Assembly: GCA_015227615.1 (NCBI GenBank)
Contig: JAALGZ010000007.1
Location: 682,001-746,000 of the forward strand
Source: Labyrinthula sp. Ha
Lineage: Eukaryota > Sar > Bigyra > Labyrinthulida > Labyrinthulaceae
Direction: 5' to 3'
Length of the DNA: 64,000 bases
A program made the position numbers and the translations under genes. Within the stretch, counting starts at the first letter, position 1, and each line of letters begins with the position of its first letter. The notes under the pieces are model-generated. The model worked only from the letters and a program-made list of their open reading frames with translations. It was not told the DNA's origin and did not search any database. This document shows, one piece after another, positions 43,616-55,999 of this stretch.

Positions 43616-46600
43616 TTATCTGAAAGATGTCGCATCTAGTTCCTCCCAGAACATTCTAGAAGAAAATAAGCTTCTTGTTCTCAAGCAATCGAGCAGAAAG
43701 CTTCTAACTTTTTTATCAAAAGAATACCTGGACAGGTACTGCATGATTCTCCAGAATACCTTAGCAGAACCGAAAAAGTTTCCAACCTGTTGCTCTAAGC
43801 TTTCTAAACCAGCATATCCCTCTGGTTGGCGAACTTTATTTGAAAGGGACGAAATCGCAAGCATAACCTTATCTAAGACTTCAGGTCTAGGAACATAGCT
43901 TGGTTCCGCAGGTGTTGCAGATTGATCAGTTTGATAATACTTTTGCAGCATGTCCTTCATGGATGAGGTAGAGGCCAATGTGTTCCCTTCGATAGGTTTT
44001 CCTACTCTGTTCCATACAGTGATACTTTCATCCTCCTGCTGCACAGTAAAGAATTTCTCCAAGGACACAGGAAATGGATGTGTCTTAAGCGAAAGGATTT
44101 GTTCCAGCTCAGAACCAGGGTACTGCATCTTCATCCCAGCTTCAGTGGAAATGCTTCGTACGACCTCGAAATTTGAAAGCTTTGTTATCGAAGACAAACA
44201 TAGTCCTCTGATGGATAGGTCGGTAGCTGTATAGGCAAGTACAGAGAATGCTTTTATAACAGACAATTGCTGATGAGTTAACATATCTCTGGAGTTCTTC
44301 AAGAGCTCTTGTGCAAGTTTTTGAGTAACTTCTTGAATAGAAGATCTTAAGCTAGCTGCCCAAGAACTCCGCCGTTTTATATTAAATAGGAATTTGCTGT
44401 AAATGCTTTCATCACAATGCAGTGGAGCCTTGGCCAAAGACCTAGAAGGCAAAGAACCTCCTACTTTAGAAAGCATGAACTTAAATAGAACTTTTCTCAG
44501 CCTTATTTTGGTTTTAATAGAAGATGATTCCCTCGCAAATTTTGCTTTTGTAGTCTCCACTTCACTCTCACTCGAATCATTGTCTTTGGAGGAGTTGCTA
44601 GCGTCTCCAAACAGAGGATTAATAGCGAAATCTTTTTGGCTCTGCACTGAGCTAAGTTTAACAGAGGAGAAGAAAAACAGTGCTGCTGAGTTCTCAGGAG
44701 TACAACCCATGAGTCTGTCTTGCACTCCAGTCACTGTAAGATTTAAACTTGATAACCTCCTCGAAGCAGGGCTCGATTTACTCCAAACTTGATCATTCCA
44801 CGCAGGTCGCCGATGCGGGGAGACCGAGAAGTCCACAGACATCTTCTCCGTACGAAAATCCTTGTCTGCAGGTATGGTGCTCATAAAATAAGAACTACTA
44901 AGGTTCCATCTTAAGGTCCCATCCTTGTCTACGCTTATTCCTCCTAATGTAGGCTTTGCGTATATAGTGGTGTCTTGGGATATTGAGCTTGATTCATTGT
45001 CATCAATAATTCCTGCAGCAATAATAAAACAGTTCGTTTCCTTGAGATATTGAAAACTTATTTTGCTTGCTAGCTGGCGCTTTTCGCCTCCAGGATTTAC
45101 CAGCCAGAGGTCGACACCCCAGGGCAATGAGAACGTTGAGCTTAAGGTTGCTTCTATAGACAAAAAGGGTAACGCATGCAACTGGGTACAAGGACAGTCT
45201 TTATAGTTTTCAAGCACTAAAAACACAGTGCTACCTGATATCTTTTCCGGGTATGGGTTCTCAGAAGAAAGAGCTTTGGTCAAGATTGCACCGAAAAGGA
45301 CAGTGTTCTCGCTGTCGTTACACCTGAAGTCTTTTTGTACTGGGGTATACCACTCTTTCTTCTCTGATATCCAGTTCAGGTATAGCTCAAAGCGCGATAC
45401 TATCTCAGCTTCCTGCACCTCTATAATTGAATGTAGTTTGGCAGAGAGTCGTTCCATGTTAACAGTCTTACGGACAGTTTCTATGAACTTTTGGGAACTA
45501 AGTGCAAATAACACGTTTTCCAGAACTAGGAGAGAGGAATTCTTCTTCAAAAGGGCCACCAGGCAAAAACATAACCAATCAAGAAGATTAGTGCTTGAAG
45601 TATATATATCTATTAAAGAAAGAGACCACAGTAAACTGACAAGAAACGAATCATGGGGGGTCATGTCATTCGTCGAGTCTAAGTAATAAAGCAAAAAACG
45701 TCTTGCGTCAATAGATTCTGCGAAATTTAGATTTGATACTAAGGCTTCAAAAATATTTGCAGCAACGGGAATTCTTGCCAAGGTCAACAAAATGTTATAA
45801 AAGTTGAAATCATGCAACATAATTCTTCCTGATTCTAAGGTTGAGAAAGCTCCAACAATTGAAAATATCTCAGAGAAGCAGTATGCTTTCATTTGGTACA
45901 GGTTTCCTACTGAGATCATCATCGTGTCTTCATTAGCGTGGTGTCCAGTAAGAGACAACAAAAGTGTAATTAAATCAGCTAACAAAGAACCCCTTCTATC
46001 CTTTGATAAGAAGGTGACGCCACTAGAAGACATGAGTAACGTGCAGATGAGTTTCTTCAAGATTCGGAAATGAGATAAGCACAGTGGCGTCCAAGGCAGG
46101 GCCAGAATAAAGTCACTAGTTTCATTATGGTTTGAAATATTTTCCTTATTAAAGAAAAGGCGAAAGGAACCAAATATTCTCTTGAAGAACTTCGTAGTAA
46201 GGACTTTTTCCACAATTTTTGGCTTTGAAAAATAAGTGGTTGTCAAAAGTTCAATTGAATCCCAGCACCAAGCTTCCCAGTTTTTCTGCTGCAGTACCTT
46301 TGTAGACTTAACCAGTGCTCCCACATTCATGCCATAGCTTCCTGACGCAAATCTAGAGTACAAGTCTTTAAGAAATGGCTGGGGAAGTGTAGTTGGTAAA
46401 TATACACCCTGGAGAGAAGGGTATTCTTTCTCGTTCTGTTGCAAACATATATCTGCACGATATAGCGCACGGTTAAAGGCAAAAGGATCAACCGATTGAA
46501 TATCAAGTCTGCCAAACTCAGCGCTTATCCTGCCGGTTTTATTATTATCACGCTTCGTTTTTCGAAATAATACCTTTTTAGCCCCATTTCTCAAACCAAG

Positions 46601-48427
46601 CTTAAAACTTCGAATCTTTTCAGTTCCTTTTGTAGATACTGATCCTGATAAAGAAGCCAGCTCTAAGCCTTTCCCAGAACCTTCAGAAGAATTTAGAGAA
46701 CAAGGATTCAATACATACGATAAGTACGGCAAACAAACCAAGTAGTTACCCAAGAAGACAAACTTTTGATTCAAGTTCGTTAGGCAGCTTAAACAGAAGC
46801 CATCAGTGACACACAATGCAGATGCAATTTGTTTTTTTAAAGAATTGGCTTCTGGAGATAGAACCACTTGCAAGACTAGTTTTAAGAATTCCAACGAATA
46901 AAATCCTCTTGAAACTTCTTGCTCCTTGGCATCAAACGTAACTTTATTAACAGATTGATTTAAAATAATTTTGCCATATGGAACTAGTTCTTCTAAAGAA
47001 GTGGATTTCCCAACGAGAAACTTTAATCTGTGGGTGATATGTACATACATAGAAATTGCTAGACGCACAGTTTTTTGATCTTCAGCGTGTTTGTCCTCAG
47101 CGATTACCACTATTAACTTTTCAAGTAAACCGAGTTTTACCAACGCAATTAACACGATTGCCTCATATGCATTGATTGAATCGCACTGTGTATCAGGCTC
47201 ATTAAATTCAAATAAGGTTCCAAACGGGGTTGATATAAGAAAGTGGGTAATTGGATCATCGAAGACGGCAAATTGTTTAAGAACTGCCTTCTTCCTTTGG
47301 TTCTCACTAGAACTCTTGGTAGCTTGAGATATTAACAAACTTTCGTCTGCAGAATTTTCAACCACAATTAACTTGCATAGCAGTTGCAAGCACGCCCGAC
47401 GCAAGCTTTGGAAACGTGGACGAGTTACGCCCTCAATAATTGTCTTCAGAGCATTTGGATCAGCTGCTAGTATAATAAAGCCTGGCCAGGTTTTAAACAG
47501 AACAGTAATCGCATATGTATGGAGTCTAAGTTTTTCCTAAGAAATAAAGAAACACGTAGAAAGTACGCGAAGCTTTGCCCCTGGTAAGGAGACAGCAGAG
47601 CTCTCATCTGAGAATGGAGAAAATAAAAACCCAAAATCCAGACTTAACCTGAAGTGTTTTCGGGTTTCTTCTTTGCTTAATAGGAAAGAAATTGAAAGCA
47701 GTGTGGGCAACCTTAAACTCAAGAGATGGGGTTTAACAGTTGATAATAACAGGGTAAGAAATACGTTATATTCAGCACAAACAGATGGAAAACTTATAGA
47801 CAACTTTCGTAGAAGCTCCAAAGAAACACCTTGAAGTCGTGAGTTGTCGTTTGAGCCGAGGCAAACAATACTTTGAAGGAGTGTGCAAGGAATGTCAGGT
47901 GTAGACTTACAAAGGAGGAATATTTTTTTCGCTAATTTGAAAGATTCCATTTGTTCCAGAATACTGGCTGAGGACTCAAGGGATAGTGTAATCAGAAAAG
48001 GTATTCGAAGTGTTACTAAGAGTTTTAAGTCAAAGTCATTTGAGACCACTTTTCTCAGTGCCTAAGAATAAAAAGAAGATAAAACTTACTCGTAAACTCA
48101 CTGCTCTAGTTTGATGAAATTTTGATGCTAAGAGTAGCCTTAAGGTTGAGAAGGCAAAAATTTCGTATTCGGGAAAGGTTTCACTTTGGTTTTTAAAGAT
48201 ATGCACTCTTTGCTCCCTTGTTTTCACCAACTAAAAGCTTGGCTAATAAAAAAGAGATTTACTAACTTTGATAACTTAAGTATAATCTGTATATGGTCAT
48301 TTAGAGCCAGTTTAGAGGCAAAAAACGGGTTTATAGCCTCGCACAATTGAACTATCTTCTTGGCTGCATTGTCATCCTCGCCTGTTATCATTATAGATTT
48401 CCACGGTAATGCCATGTTGACGCACAT
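43616..48427 (-). CDS. RICTOR: RICTOR, TORC2 scaffold subunit (four exons)
   Basis: Four exons encode about 1573 residues: 48427-48263, 48230-48090, 48061-47567 and 47536-43616. The introns are 32, 28 and 30 nt, all phase 0 and GT...AG. The N-terminal part matches the RICTOR HEAT-like domain: FKLAKKIFLLCK, GVSLELLRKLSISFPSVC, LSKEETRKHFR, then HTYAITVLFKTWPGFIIL. The middle has the RICTOR_M-type pattern STKVLQQKNWEAWCWDSIEL, KFFKRIFGSFRLF, and GAFSTLESGRIMLHDFNFYN. The C-terminal part has IRGLCLSSITKLSNFEVV and ISSLSNKVRQPEGYAGLESL, then MQYLSRYSFDKKVRSFLLDC, as in RICTOR_V. RICTOR defines TOR complex 2, which controls AGC kinases and actin. A serine-rich linker of about 250 residues separates the last two regions. 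Further 5' exons are possible. Confidence in the family is high. Confidence 0.88.
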
Positions 48428-51400
48428 AATGCTTTCATGGTTTCTATAGATGATGTAATATTTCCTCTTTTTAAGACCGAGGGGGTTCCAACCTCCGAGT
48501 CGTCAGAGAAATGATCCAATATTTTAAGTTAAACCATGCATTGAAACAGTTTGAAGGAGTAGTAACATTACTGATAAAAATTTAATTATTTATGAAAAAC
48601 CATGAAGGAAAGGCATTCAGCTATGATATATCCATACTCCAAATTGGAGATTTGATAACCTTATCTTTGTTAAAGAGAACAATCTTTAATTAAATAAAAT
48701 TATTTGCAATTTTAATTTCTTATCTAATATGAAAACTATTGTCTTCTACTCTATAACTTTTCAAATATCATATTAAATTCTGTGGAGAGGTTATGCCTCT
48801 GAAAGGAGGCGATTAATGTGAGGGCTACAGTGACTTTAAAAGCTTCTTAAATTGAACTATAGAAAATAATTCTATTACCTTTCCTTACAGTAATAAGAAA
48901 ATATTATTGACTGGAAGTTGTTTATTTGAGTTAAAATTTAAACTTAGTAAGAAATATAGGCAATCAACAACATTCTTTATCTTCAAGACACAAAATTAAG
49001 AAATTCAAATAAAGGTTGAAAATAAGTTTTAAGTTGAAGTAACCAAGAATTGTGCTAAGAAAATATTACATAAAAGCAAGCAAGAAGAAGAAGATGAAAG
49101 CTATAAGAATAGCTTTTGATTTTCTTGTAGATAAGTGCTCATGAGAGCAGACCTTCTTAATAAGCCACAGTAGGGGCTTACAGATTTGAACTAATAAGGT
49201 GAGTTTCAACCCATTTAACTGACTAATTGTGTATTTAATATGCCTTTCTTATGGTATTTTCATGTCATAGTTGTTCAATCATACTTTTGCGTTTTCTTTC
49301 ATCTAATTTATGGAATTGTTTTCAAAGTTGTAGTGATCAATTAACTTTTAAATATTAATAATGTTACGTAGAGTTATTCCTTAAGTTATTTTGAATATCA
49401 CATATATGAGTGACTCAAACCATATTTTACTGGATGGTTCCTTTTGCATTAATAATTATCATTCTTAGGTATAGCATTACATGGAAGTTGCATTACTCCA
49501 GAAATAGTTACAATTTTCATATAAATTTAAGCATCTTACTTTTCATCTACCTATAGACTTTGATTGCAAGTATTTGCACAGTTTTGCTATATAATTATTT
49601 TAGATGTAGCATAAGATTTGCGTCCTATTCATTATAAAATTTATATGTGTCATTTCGTTTATTTAGTAAACCCTAAATAGGTGATTCTAACTGTCTGATT
49701 TATCGCTGATGCATATATATAAACAGGACTAGAAAGAAATATCCAGGACGCAATCATACCAAGTTGGAACTTTTCTTCCAGGGTAATATACATCAGATTA
49801 TATTAATTAGAATCTATAACGGACAGAACATATTTCCTAAGATTCGTTATAAGTTTAACCACGGGAAAATGCTTGCTGTGGGAAGAATGTTATGCCATAT
49901 CATAGGAGTGAATTAAAATTTATTTCTAAGAGCAGATAGAGCCTAGGTGATAAGACTCAAGCGAATTTTAACTCTTAGATATTTTTTCTGTTGATGTTAT
50001 ATTTATTTATAATTTAAGAAATAGGTTTATAACAATATGTTAGCACCTTTTATAAGGAAGAATCTAAGAAATAATTTTTTATCTGATTTCAATAAGACAG
50101 CACTCTAGTGTAATTAACTGTGTTAAGGAGGGGTTGTGATAAAACGTAATGACTAATGCCTGTAGTGTAAGTTTTGATACACCAGTTTTGGTGATTGAGT
50201 AACATCACAGAATGTTGTTTGACTCCTATTATCTACACGCTGTCAAGAATACGTATTGTAAACGATACTTGTAAGATCCCGGAGTTTTTGCAATGAAAAT
50301 ATAATAATGATCGAAACCAGTTAAATCAACAATAAACTTTATATATGCTGAGACTAACAACAAAGAAAATAATTAAGCTTTAACTTTCGCAGGAAATAAT
50401 GCTATTTCTCTCTTGACTGTAAATTTCAGCATATTAGCCCATTAATGTGACACTATACAATAATACAGACACATTAGAATTATTTGTATACTGAATCAAT
50501 TTATTCTTGTAATGATTCCTAATGACTATTCTGTTAATTCAAAAAAAAGTAAAACTATAAGAATTTTTACATGTTGTCACAACTAGGCTCGAAGCAACTC
50601 GATAATTGAAATGGAAACTTTTCATACTGGTAAATTGAAGTAAACTAAGATGAAAAAATATGTATAATGACGCCTCTCTGCATGGAGACATTGTCGTTTC
50701 AAAATATCAATGCAAACTTCACCTGTGGAATTTAACTACTACTACTACTGTATCTTTAGCGGTATTTTTTCTATATATAACCGCGTGTATTCTATAGATG
50801 TAACGGAATATGAACTATTAATCGTACATTTCCTATAAAGTTAAGCTTAGAGGTACAGAGTTTGCACATGATTTATCTAAATAGTTACTTAATCACACCT
50901 CATATTTTTATGAGATTTTATATATTATTCCTATTTTAGACGACACAACCCAAATTTCTCATGAATTTGTTTTTAATATATCTCTATCAGTTGCCAGCAA
51001 TAAACCTGTAATACCTTGCTTAATTCTTGTTGTTGAAACTTAAGCACTACCCTTATTCCTTAAATCGTAGAAGTAGACGCCGAAAGGGACAATCCCCTAT
51101 TCTCAAAGCTACGGTAATGCACTTCCCACATTCATATAGAAAAATTCAATGCATAGTTGCCCTATTCTAGGCAATGTAGGGTTTATTCAACGGTACGTTT
51201 AGAGATTCGTATAACTGGATGCTATAATTAACGTTAGTAAGAAGCCGGTGCTTTATGAGTAATTAAACTTAGCTTGCTGCCAGTTTTGAGTTTTAATTTT
51301 TGCAGCAACGTTTCATTTTTTAGGTTTTAGTGGATTTTTGAAGTCTGGAACAGAGATGTCTCTTCTTGATTGGATACTTTAGGATCATATCTACTATTAA

Positions 51401-52505
51401 AATGTTTTGGGAACAAAGCTATTCAGCAATAGTAGCGACTTGGACTAAAATTGGACATACAATAAATATACTATTAGAAAACTCTTAGAGTATATATGAG
51501 AGAAGATCAGATGAAAGATGAGGCATAGGACACGAGGTTTAATTTGAAAGACTACAGAATTTTTAATCAACCATAAGAAACATAAAAAAAATCTCAAAAC
51601 TTGTATGTTTTCCACATTATAATACTTTAATTTGACTTCTAAGTATAAAAACCCCAGTTTTAAAGTTGCCTAATATGGAAGAACAAAGGAAATTTTATTT
51701 TCCAACGCCGATATTGGGGCTTTCAGGGGCGAAATCTTAAAGTTTCATATGCTAAAAAATCATTCATTTCAATATATTTTCCTGACTCATTTATACATAA
51801 TTAAAAACTGTAAAGTACTAGAATGAAGACTACAAGAAGAATTAGTCTTGGAATACAAGTTATGAGGTATTGAAAAAGATCAGTTTCTACGTTGTCATGG
51901 CTTAAGATTTTTTCTTTGCTTGCTATATTCATTGGTTTCCCCCTGGATCTTGCCTAACTTTCTTACTCTAGTTGTTCCAATACGTTGTATATAATCTAAA
52001 GATTTTATAACAGTTTGCTGACTGATGATAACTCAAATCTTTCTGTTAACCAGTGAAGATAAAAAAAAAGTACAGTTTCACTATTAATACTTCTCTATTA
52101 TCTTAAAGTTACTATAGGATAATGTTAAAAAATTGGCGATAACTATTTTGAGGTGAACCTCTTAAGAAAAGCAAGCCAAATCTTTGGGTTTCTAGATAAT
52201 CAACGCGCCCCATCACCTGACTTATTAGGTTCTGTTCCATGACTCTACTCAGTATACCATTAATAGTAAAATCTCTGCAATATCTCTATCCATGAAGTTT
52301 TACAGATGTTTTCCATGGAACTGTTTCTTTTTATTGCTACGGAATAATGATTTACATTTGTATGCCCCTCTCTATAGTCACTCTTCATTTTGCCACAGGT
52401 ATTGAGTCCGTTAAATTATGTTTGTATACAGGGAAACAAAAGCGGTTTCTGGTGTTTCAATTTGTGGGTGTTGTGCTTCAACTTCATCATATATAGAGTG
52501 ATTAC

Positions 52506-52531
52506 ATGTACACGGACATGCTCGTGTACAT
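52506..52531. repeat. Inverted repeat, 9-bp arms and 8-nt loop
   Basis: ATGTACACG at 52506-52514 and CGTGTACAT at 52523-52531 are perfect reverse complements around the 8-nt loop GACATGCT. There is no T-run or adjacent gene end, so no terminator or RNA role can be argued. Confidence 0.5.
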
Positions 52532-52687
52532 TTGAGCTATGAAAACTTATTTGCAAGATTTAACATACTAAACTATATAAAAAGCTTAGAAAAAATCCTT
52601 GTTACTAGATCATAGCTATTATAGTAACCCAAAATTCCAACCATATAAATCCCATTCTAAAATCCCCATTATCCGATCAGAGTAAGA

Positions 52688-52990
52688 CTAAATAAGTACC
52701 GATGATAAAATAAACTGAGGTAGTAGCATCTTAGGCAACAAAGTTCTTTGCACAATTAGAATACCCTTTTCACTCTTAGTTGATTTTAATACGAGATACC
52801 TCCAACTAAGATAAAGTTTGGACAATATTCTACTTAAATATTTACATTTTCTCATACTTAACGAATAAATCAAGAAATTTTCTATGGTCATAAGCTCAGT
52901 CATTCTTTGCTTTCGATTCCTTGTTAACATGTGCAAACTTCGTGCCATACCAAGGCGAGTGCCAGCTGATAAATGAAAAAGGATGAAGCA
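52688..52990 (-). mobile_element. Possible Ty1/copia reverse transcriptase fossil
   Basis: The minus strand reads YLSWRYLVLKSTKSEKGILI and then VQRTLLPKMLLPQF. This resembles the copia-type segment after the catalytic YVDD, where a yfLG strand is followed by G(I)xIxQ..Y...lL..F. It is a short, old-looking, broken fragment with no recognised partner domains or terminal repeats nearby. It might be a chance match in AT-rich DNA. Confidence 0.3.
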
Positions 52991-53804
52991 ATATATTCAC
53001 ATTCTTGCCTTAAAAAGGCGATTCTAATACAGATAAACTTTAATATAGTTTATCAGGGCTCATGTCTCTTAATACAATGCAAAACCTATGCACACCAACC
53101 CATGCTATGTGCTAGCATTCATGAGGTGTGTTATAAGAACAGACTATATAGGCACAATCTAAGTGGGATATTTTATTCATGCAATTTTAAAAAGTTAGTT
53201 AATTGGCATTTTCTACTGTAATTGGGGATTAAGAGGGAGAATCGATTCTCAATTATTTATATAGCATCCTAAAGCTCAACCTCACTCAATGAACATTTTT
53301 AAACCTCTGAGGATCTTATGACTCAGTAATTAACTTAAAGCTCTTAAAGTAGTTCGTTTTAAGCATTCTGAAAACTCTCAGCAAGATTCTGGAAAATACC
53401 TGGTAACTTCTTCAGAAATCCTAATTCAGTTCCGTAACATTTCTCCATCATTTCTTCATAAGAATTCAAGGATTCCTCGAATCTCCTCAAACTAACTCCA
53501 TGAGATTCCCCTTAATCATTCAATTTAGTTTTTACTCTTACGGAGAGTTGTTTTGTTACCCGGAAATTTTCTTAAAGTTGAAATGAGTTCATATTTAATA
53601 CTCTCCCTGCAGTCTGCACACCTAGTTGCAATTATTTAAAGGATTAGCTTAATATCAAATTACTGTAGAATTTCCAAAACATATTCATTTCACAAGTTGA
53701 ATAAAACTAACAATTGTATTAATAGAAAGAAGTACTGCTCCTTTATACCCTTACCTTTAAGGTGCTACCTAGATAGTTCTGTCATTTGGTTACTGTTTGT
53801 TTTA

Positions 53805-54701
53805 ATGACCAAGATAGTTGGTTCCATGAACAAACAGAACTTGGAAGATTCGAAGAAACGTGAGTTGAGCGTACAAGAGGGTTTTGAAATTGATGGCATT
53901 AAAGTTCACCAGGTGATAACAACTATTTCAAATGATTTTTCAAATATCCCTCTATCAAAAAATTCATCTGATTTTCCTGTTCCTTTTGAAATATCTTCAG
54001 TGAGTTATCGATTAGATCCAACCAGCGGATGGTACTATCACGAAAAAGGTTTTTATTACAATTTTAACGAAAAAATATATTTTTGGAAAGTAAAAAACAA
54101 GCACTATAAATATAATCCTGACTTAAAAAAGTTTGTAAAAGTTGCCTACAAGAGAGTGGAGGAAAACATTTGTAAGAAAAGAAGAAAATCCACTCCAAGT
54201 ACTTCTCCAGAGAATAAATTGGATATTTCCATTGATCTTTCTTCCTTAAATCCTGTCGATGAAAAACCTATCCAAAAGATTTCAAGTGAAAAGACCAATA
54301 TTAAAGCAGATGTTTCCGTGGTTAAGGATCAACTACTTGAGCAAAAAGCGATTTGTTTTCTATGCAGGAGAAGATTTAAATCTTATTCCAAGTTATTGCG
54401 ACACGAGAGATTGAGCGAAATGCATAAGAAAAACTTAGAGAAAAAGAGAGAACAGAATAATGGGATCCTTCCCATTAGTTTAGCTGAACCCAAAAGTGTG
54501 GAAGAAGCAACAGCGGCATCTGTTGCAGCTGGTTATATAGACAGAGCAGGAAAGAGAAGAAAAATATTTCAAGAAACACTAAAAGAAGAACATCAGAAAG
54601 ATAACAAAGGAAAAAATATATTGAAAAAATTCGGCTGGAGAGAAGGAAAAGGTTTAGGAGCAAACGAACAAGGAGACCTTGAACCAATCGGAAAGTTGTA
54701 A
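53805..54701 (+). CDS. OCRE / C2H2 / G-patch protein (RBM5/RBM10/SUA-like)
   Basis: This 298-residue protein has the domain order of the RBM5/RBM10 and plant SUA splicing regulators but without RNA-recognition motifs. Residues about 66-112 form an aromatic OCRE-type module (YRLDPTSGWYYHEKGFYYNF, then KNKHYKYNPDLKKF). A C2H2 finger (CFLCRRRFKSYSKLLRHERL, then SEMHKKN) lies near 183-210, followed by the YIDRAGKRRKIF segment typical of the family. The G-patch (ILKKFGWREGKGLGANEQGD) ends only two or three residues before the stop. Such proteins bind spliceosomal partners through OCRE and activate a DEAH helicase through the G-patch. The start is the ATG at 53805; the frame continues 36 codons upstream from a TTG. 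A second ATG at 53826 is also possible. Basic linkers suggest nuclear localisation. Confidence 0.85.
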   Translation: MTKIVGSMNKQNLEDSKKRELSVQEGFEIDGIKVHQVITTISNDFSNIPLSKNSSDFPVPFEISSVSYRLDPTSGWYYHEKGFYYNFNEKIYFWKVKNKHYKYNPDLKKFVKVAYKRVEENICKKRRKSTPSTSPENKLDISIDLSSLNPVDEKPIQKISSEKTNIKADVSVVKDQLLEQKAICFLCRRRFKSYSKLLRHERLSEMHKKNLEKKREQNNGILPISLAEPKSVEEATAASVAAGYIDRAGKRRKIFQETLKEEHQKDNKGKNILKKFGWREGKGLGANEQGDLEPIGKL

Positions 54702-55999
54702 TCTGGTGAGATAGAGACTTATATATTACTGTTGTTTATCAGCATTAATATTTACATGGCTATGATACTGTTTTTTGGCCAAAATTTGTGAAGCTGAAAA
54801 AAATTATGTGGCATTGGCAAGATATATGTGGTGTGTTTATGATTTTGGTGAAGCTCATGTTCTTTCTGAACTTTCATTATGTAACATACTGAATTTTTTC
54901 GTGATCAAGATTTTCAACTCGATCAGTTTCTTTGTACTATTGTCTAAGACTTGTACTTGAGTATAGAGTAAAGCAAAGAACAGCTCCATTTCTTTTATTT
55001 TCTCAATGAAAGCTAGGTAAACTTAAACATGTATCAATAAACAAAATTAAACAACCTGGTTATAAAAAGAATAAAATTATCTTACGCCTAGTGTTGAGTT
55101 CATTCATATAGCCCTAGCCATGCTACAGATAGATATCACTACATACTTCCTTTTACATTTCAAAGACCGTCTTGACATTTAAGATCTTTTTTGGGGAGGG
55201 AGGACTGGGTAATAATGGGCACTAATATATTAAGTTTCAGAAACCTTTGGTACTGTTGACTCCTAATAATATGCCAAACCAAGGGTTTTATCTCTAGTTC
55301 GTTGGCAAACTCATATAGTTTACACCTTGAACCTTCTTCATAAGTTGAAGCTGTCAAAAGTACTTTAAAGTAACTTCATATATTTCTGCGAAAAATAGCC
55401 GCATATGGCCTTAAACTAATCTCAAGTTGCTGAAAGAAAAATGGAACATAATTATATTCCTGCGATTTAGTGTCAAACGCAGTGAGAGCAGAATTGATAG
55501 AATTACATACTAACACAGAAGCAAATGTAGTGGAACTGAATTATGAGAAATATCAAAGATTGGAGTAAAGATATCTTCAACCGCGTAGTTGAGGCTGTCT
55601 TAACACCGAACACAGTACTATTAGGTACATGAATCCAGCTCTATGCAAGAATAATCAAAAATTTAGCGAAAGAAAAAAAGCGATATATTTGATAACCTTC
55701 ATCTGATTTGCCTATTTAATATATGAGGCTGGAAATTTTTTACGCGTTTTGGCAACAATTTATGAGTATCCTTTTTCTTATGCATAAATTCCCACAGGAT
55801 ATTTGTTTCTTAAGCTTTTCAGGCGTTATAATAAAATAGATGCTCACAGGAAGCTGGCTCATCTTGCTTTACTAATAAATAAGACCCCGTTCAATTTTCT
55901 AGGGTGCTCAGTTTTGCTGTGTAGTGATAACAGTGCTTGTTGTTTACATTTGAGGAAGCTTTGTGAAAATATTAGGTTGTGGGAATAAATTATGCTTAG
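54702..55999. other. Spacer, no gene seen
   Basis: Short frames at 54775-54960, 55160-55357 and 55803-55988 show no conserved motif. I see only AT-rich intergenic sequence. Confidence 0.5.

Larger units (their letters stand above)
48428..53804. other. Long gene-poor spacer
   Basis: About 5.4 kb without a convincing gene, very AT-rich. A possible copia-type relic lies at 52.7-53.0 kb on the minus strand, a 9-bp-arm hairpin at 52506-52531, and CCTC-rich sequence near 53.4-53.5 kb. Nothing else was recognised. Confidence 0.5.

Noticed and set aside
54702-54770. A final intron extending the G-patch protein
   Set aside because: Joining across the available GT and AG sites gives a hydrophobic run and a quick stop with no G-patch-like sequence; the intron would also be longer (45 nt) than the others.
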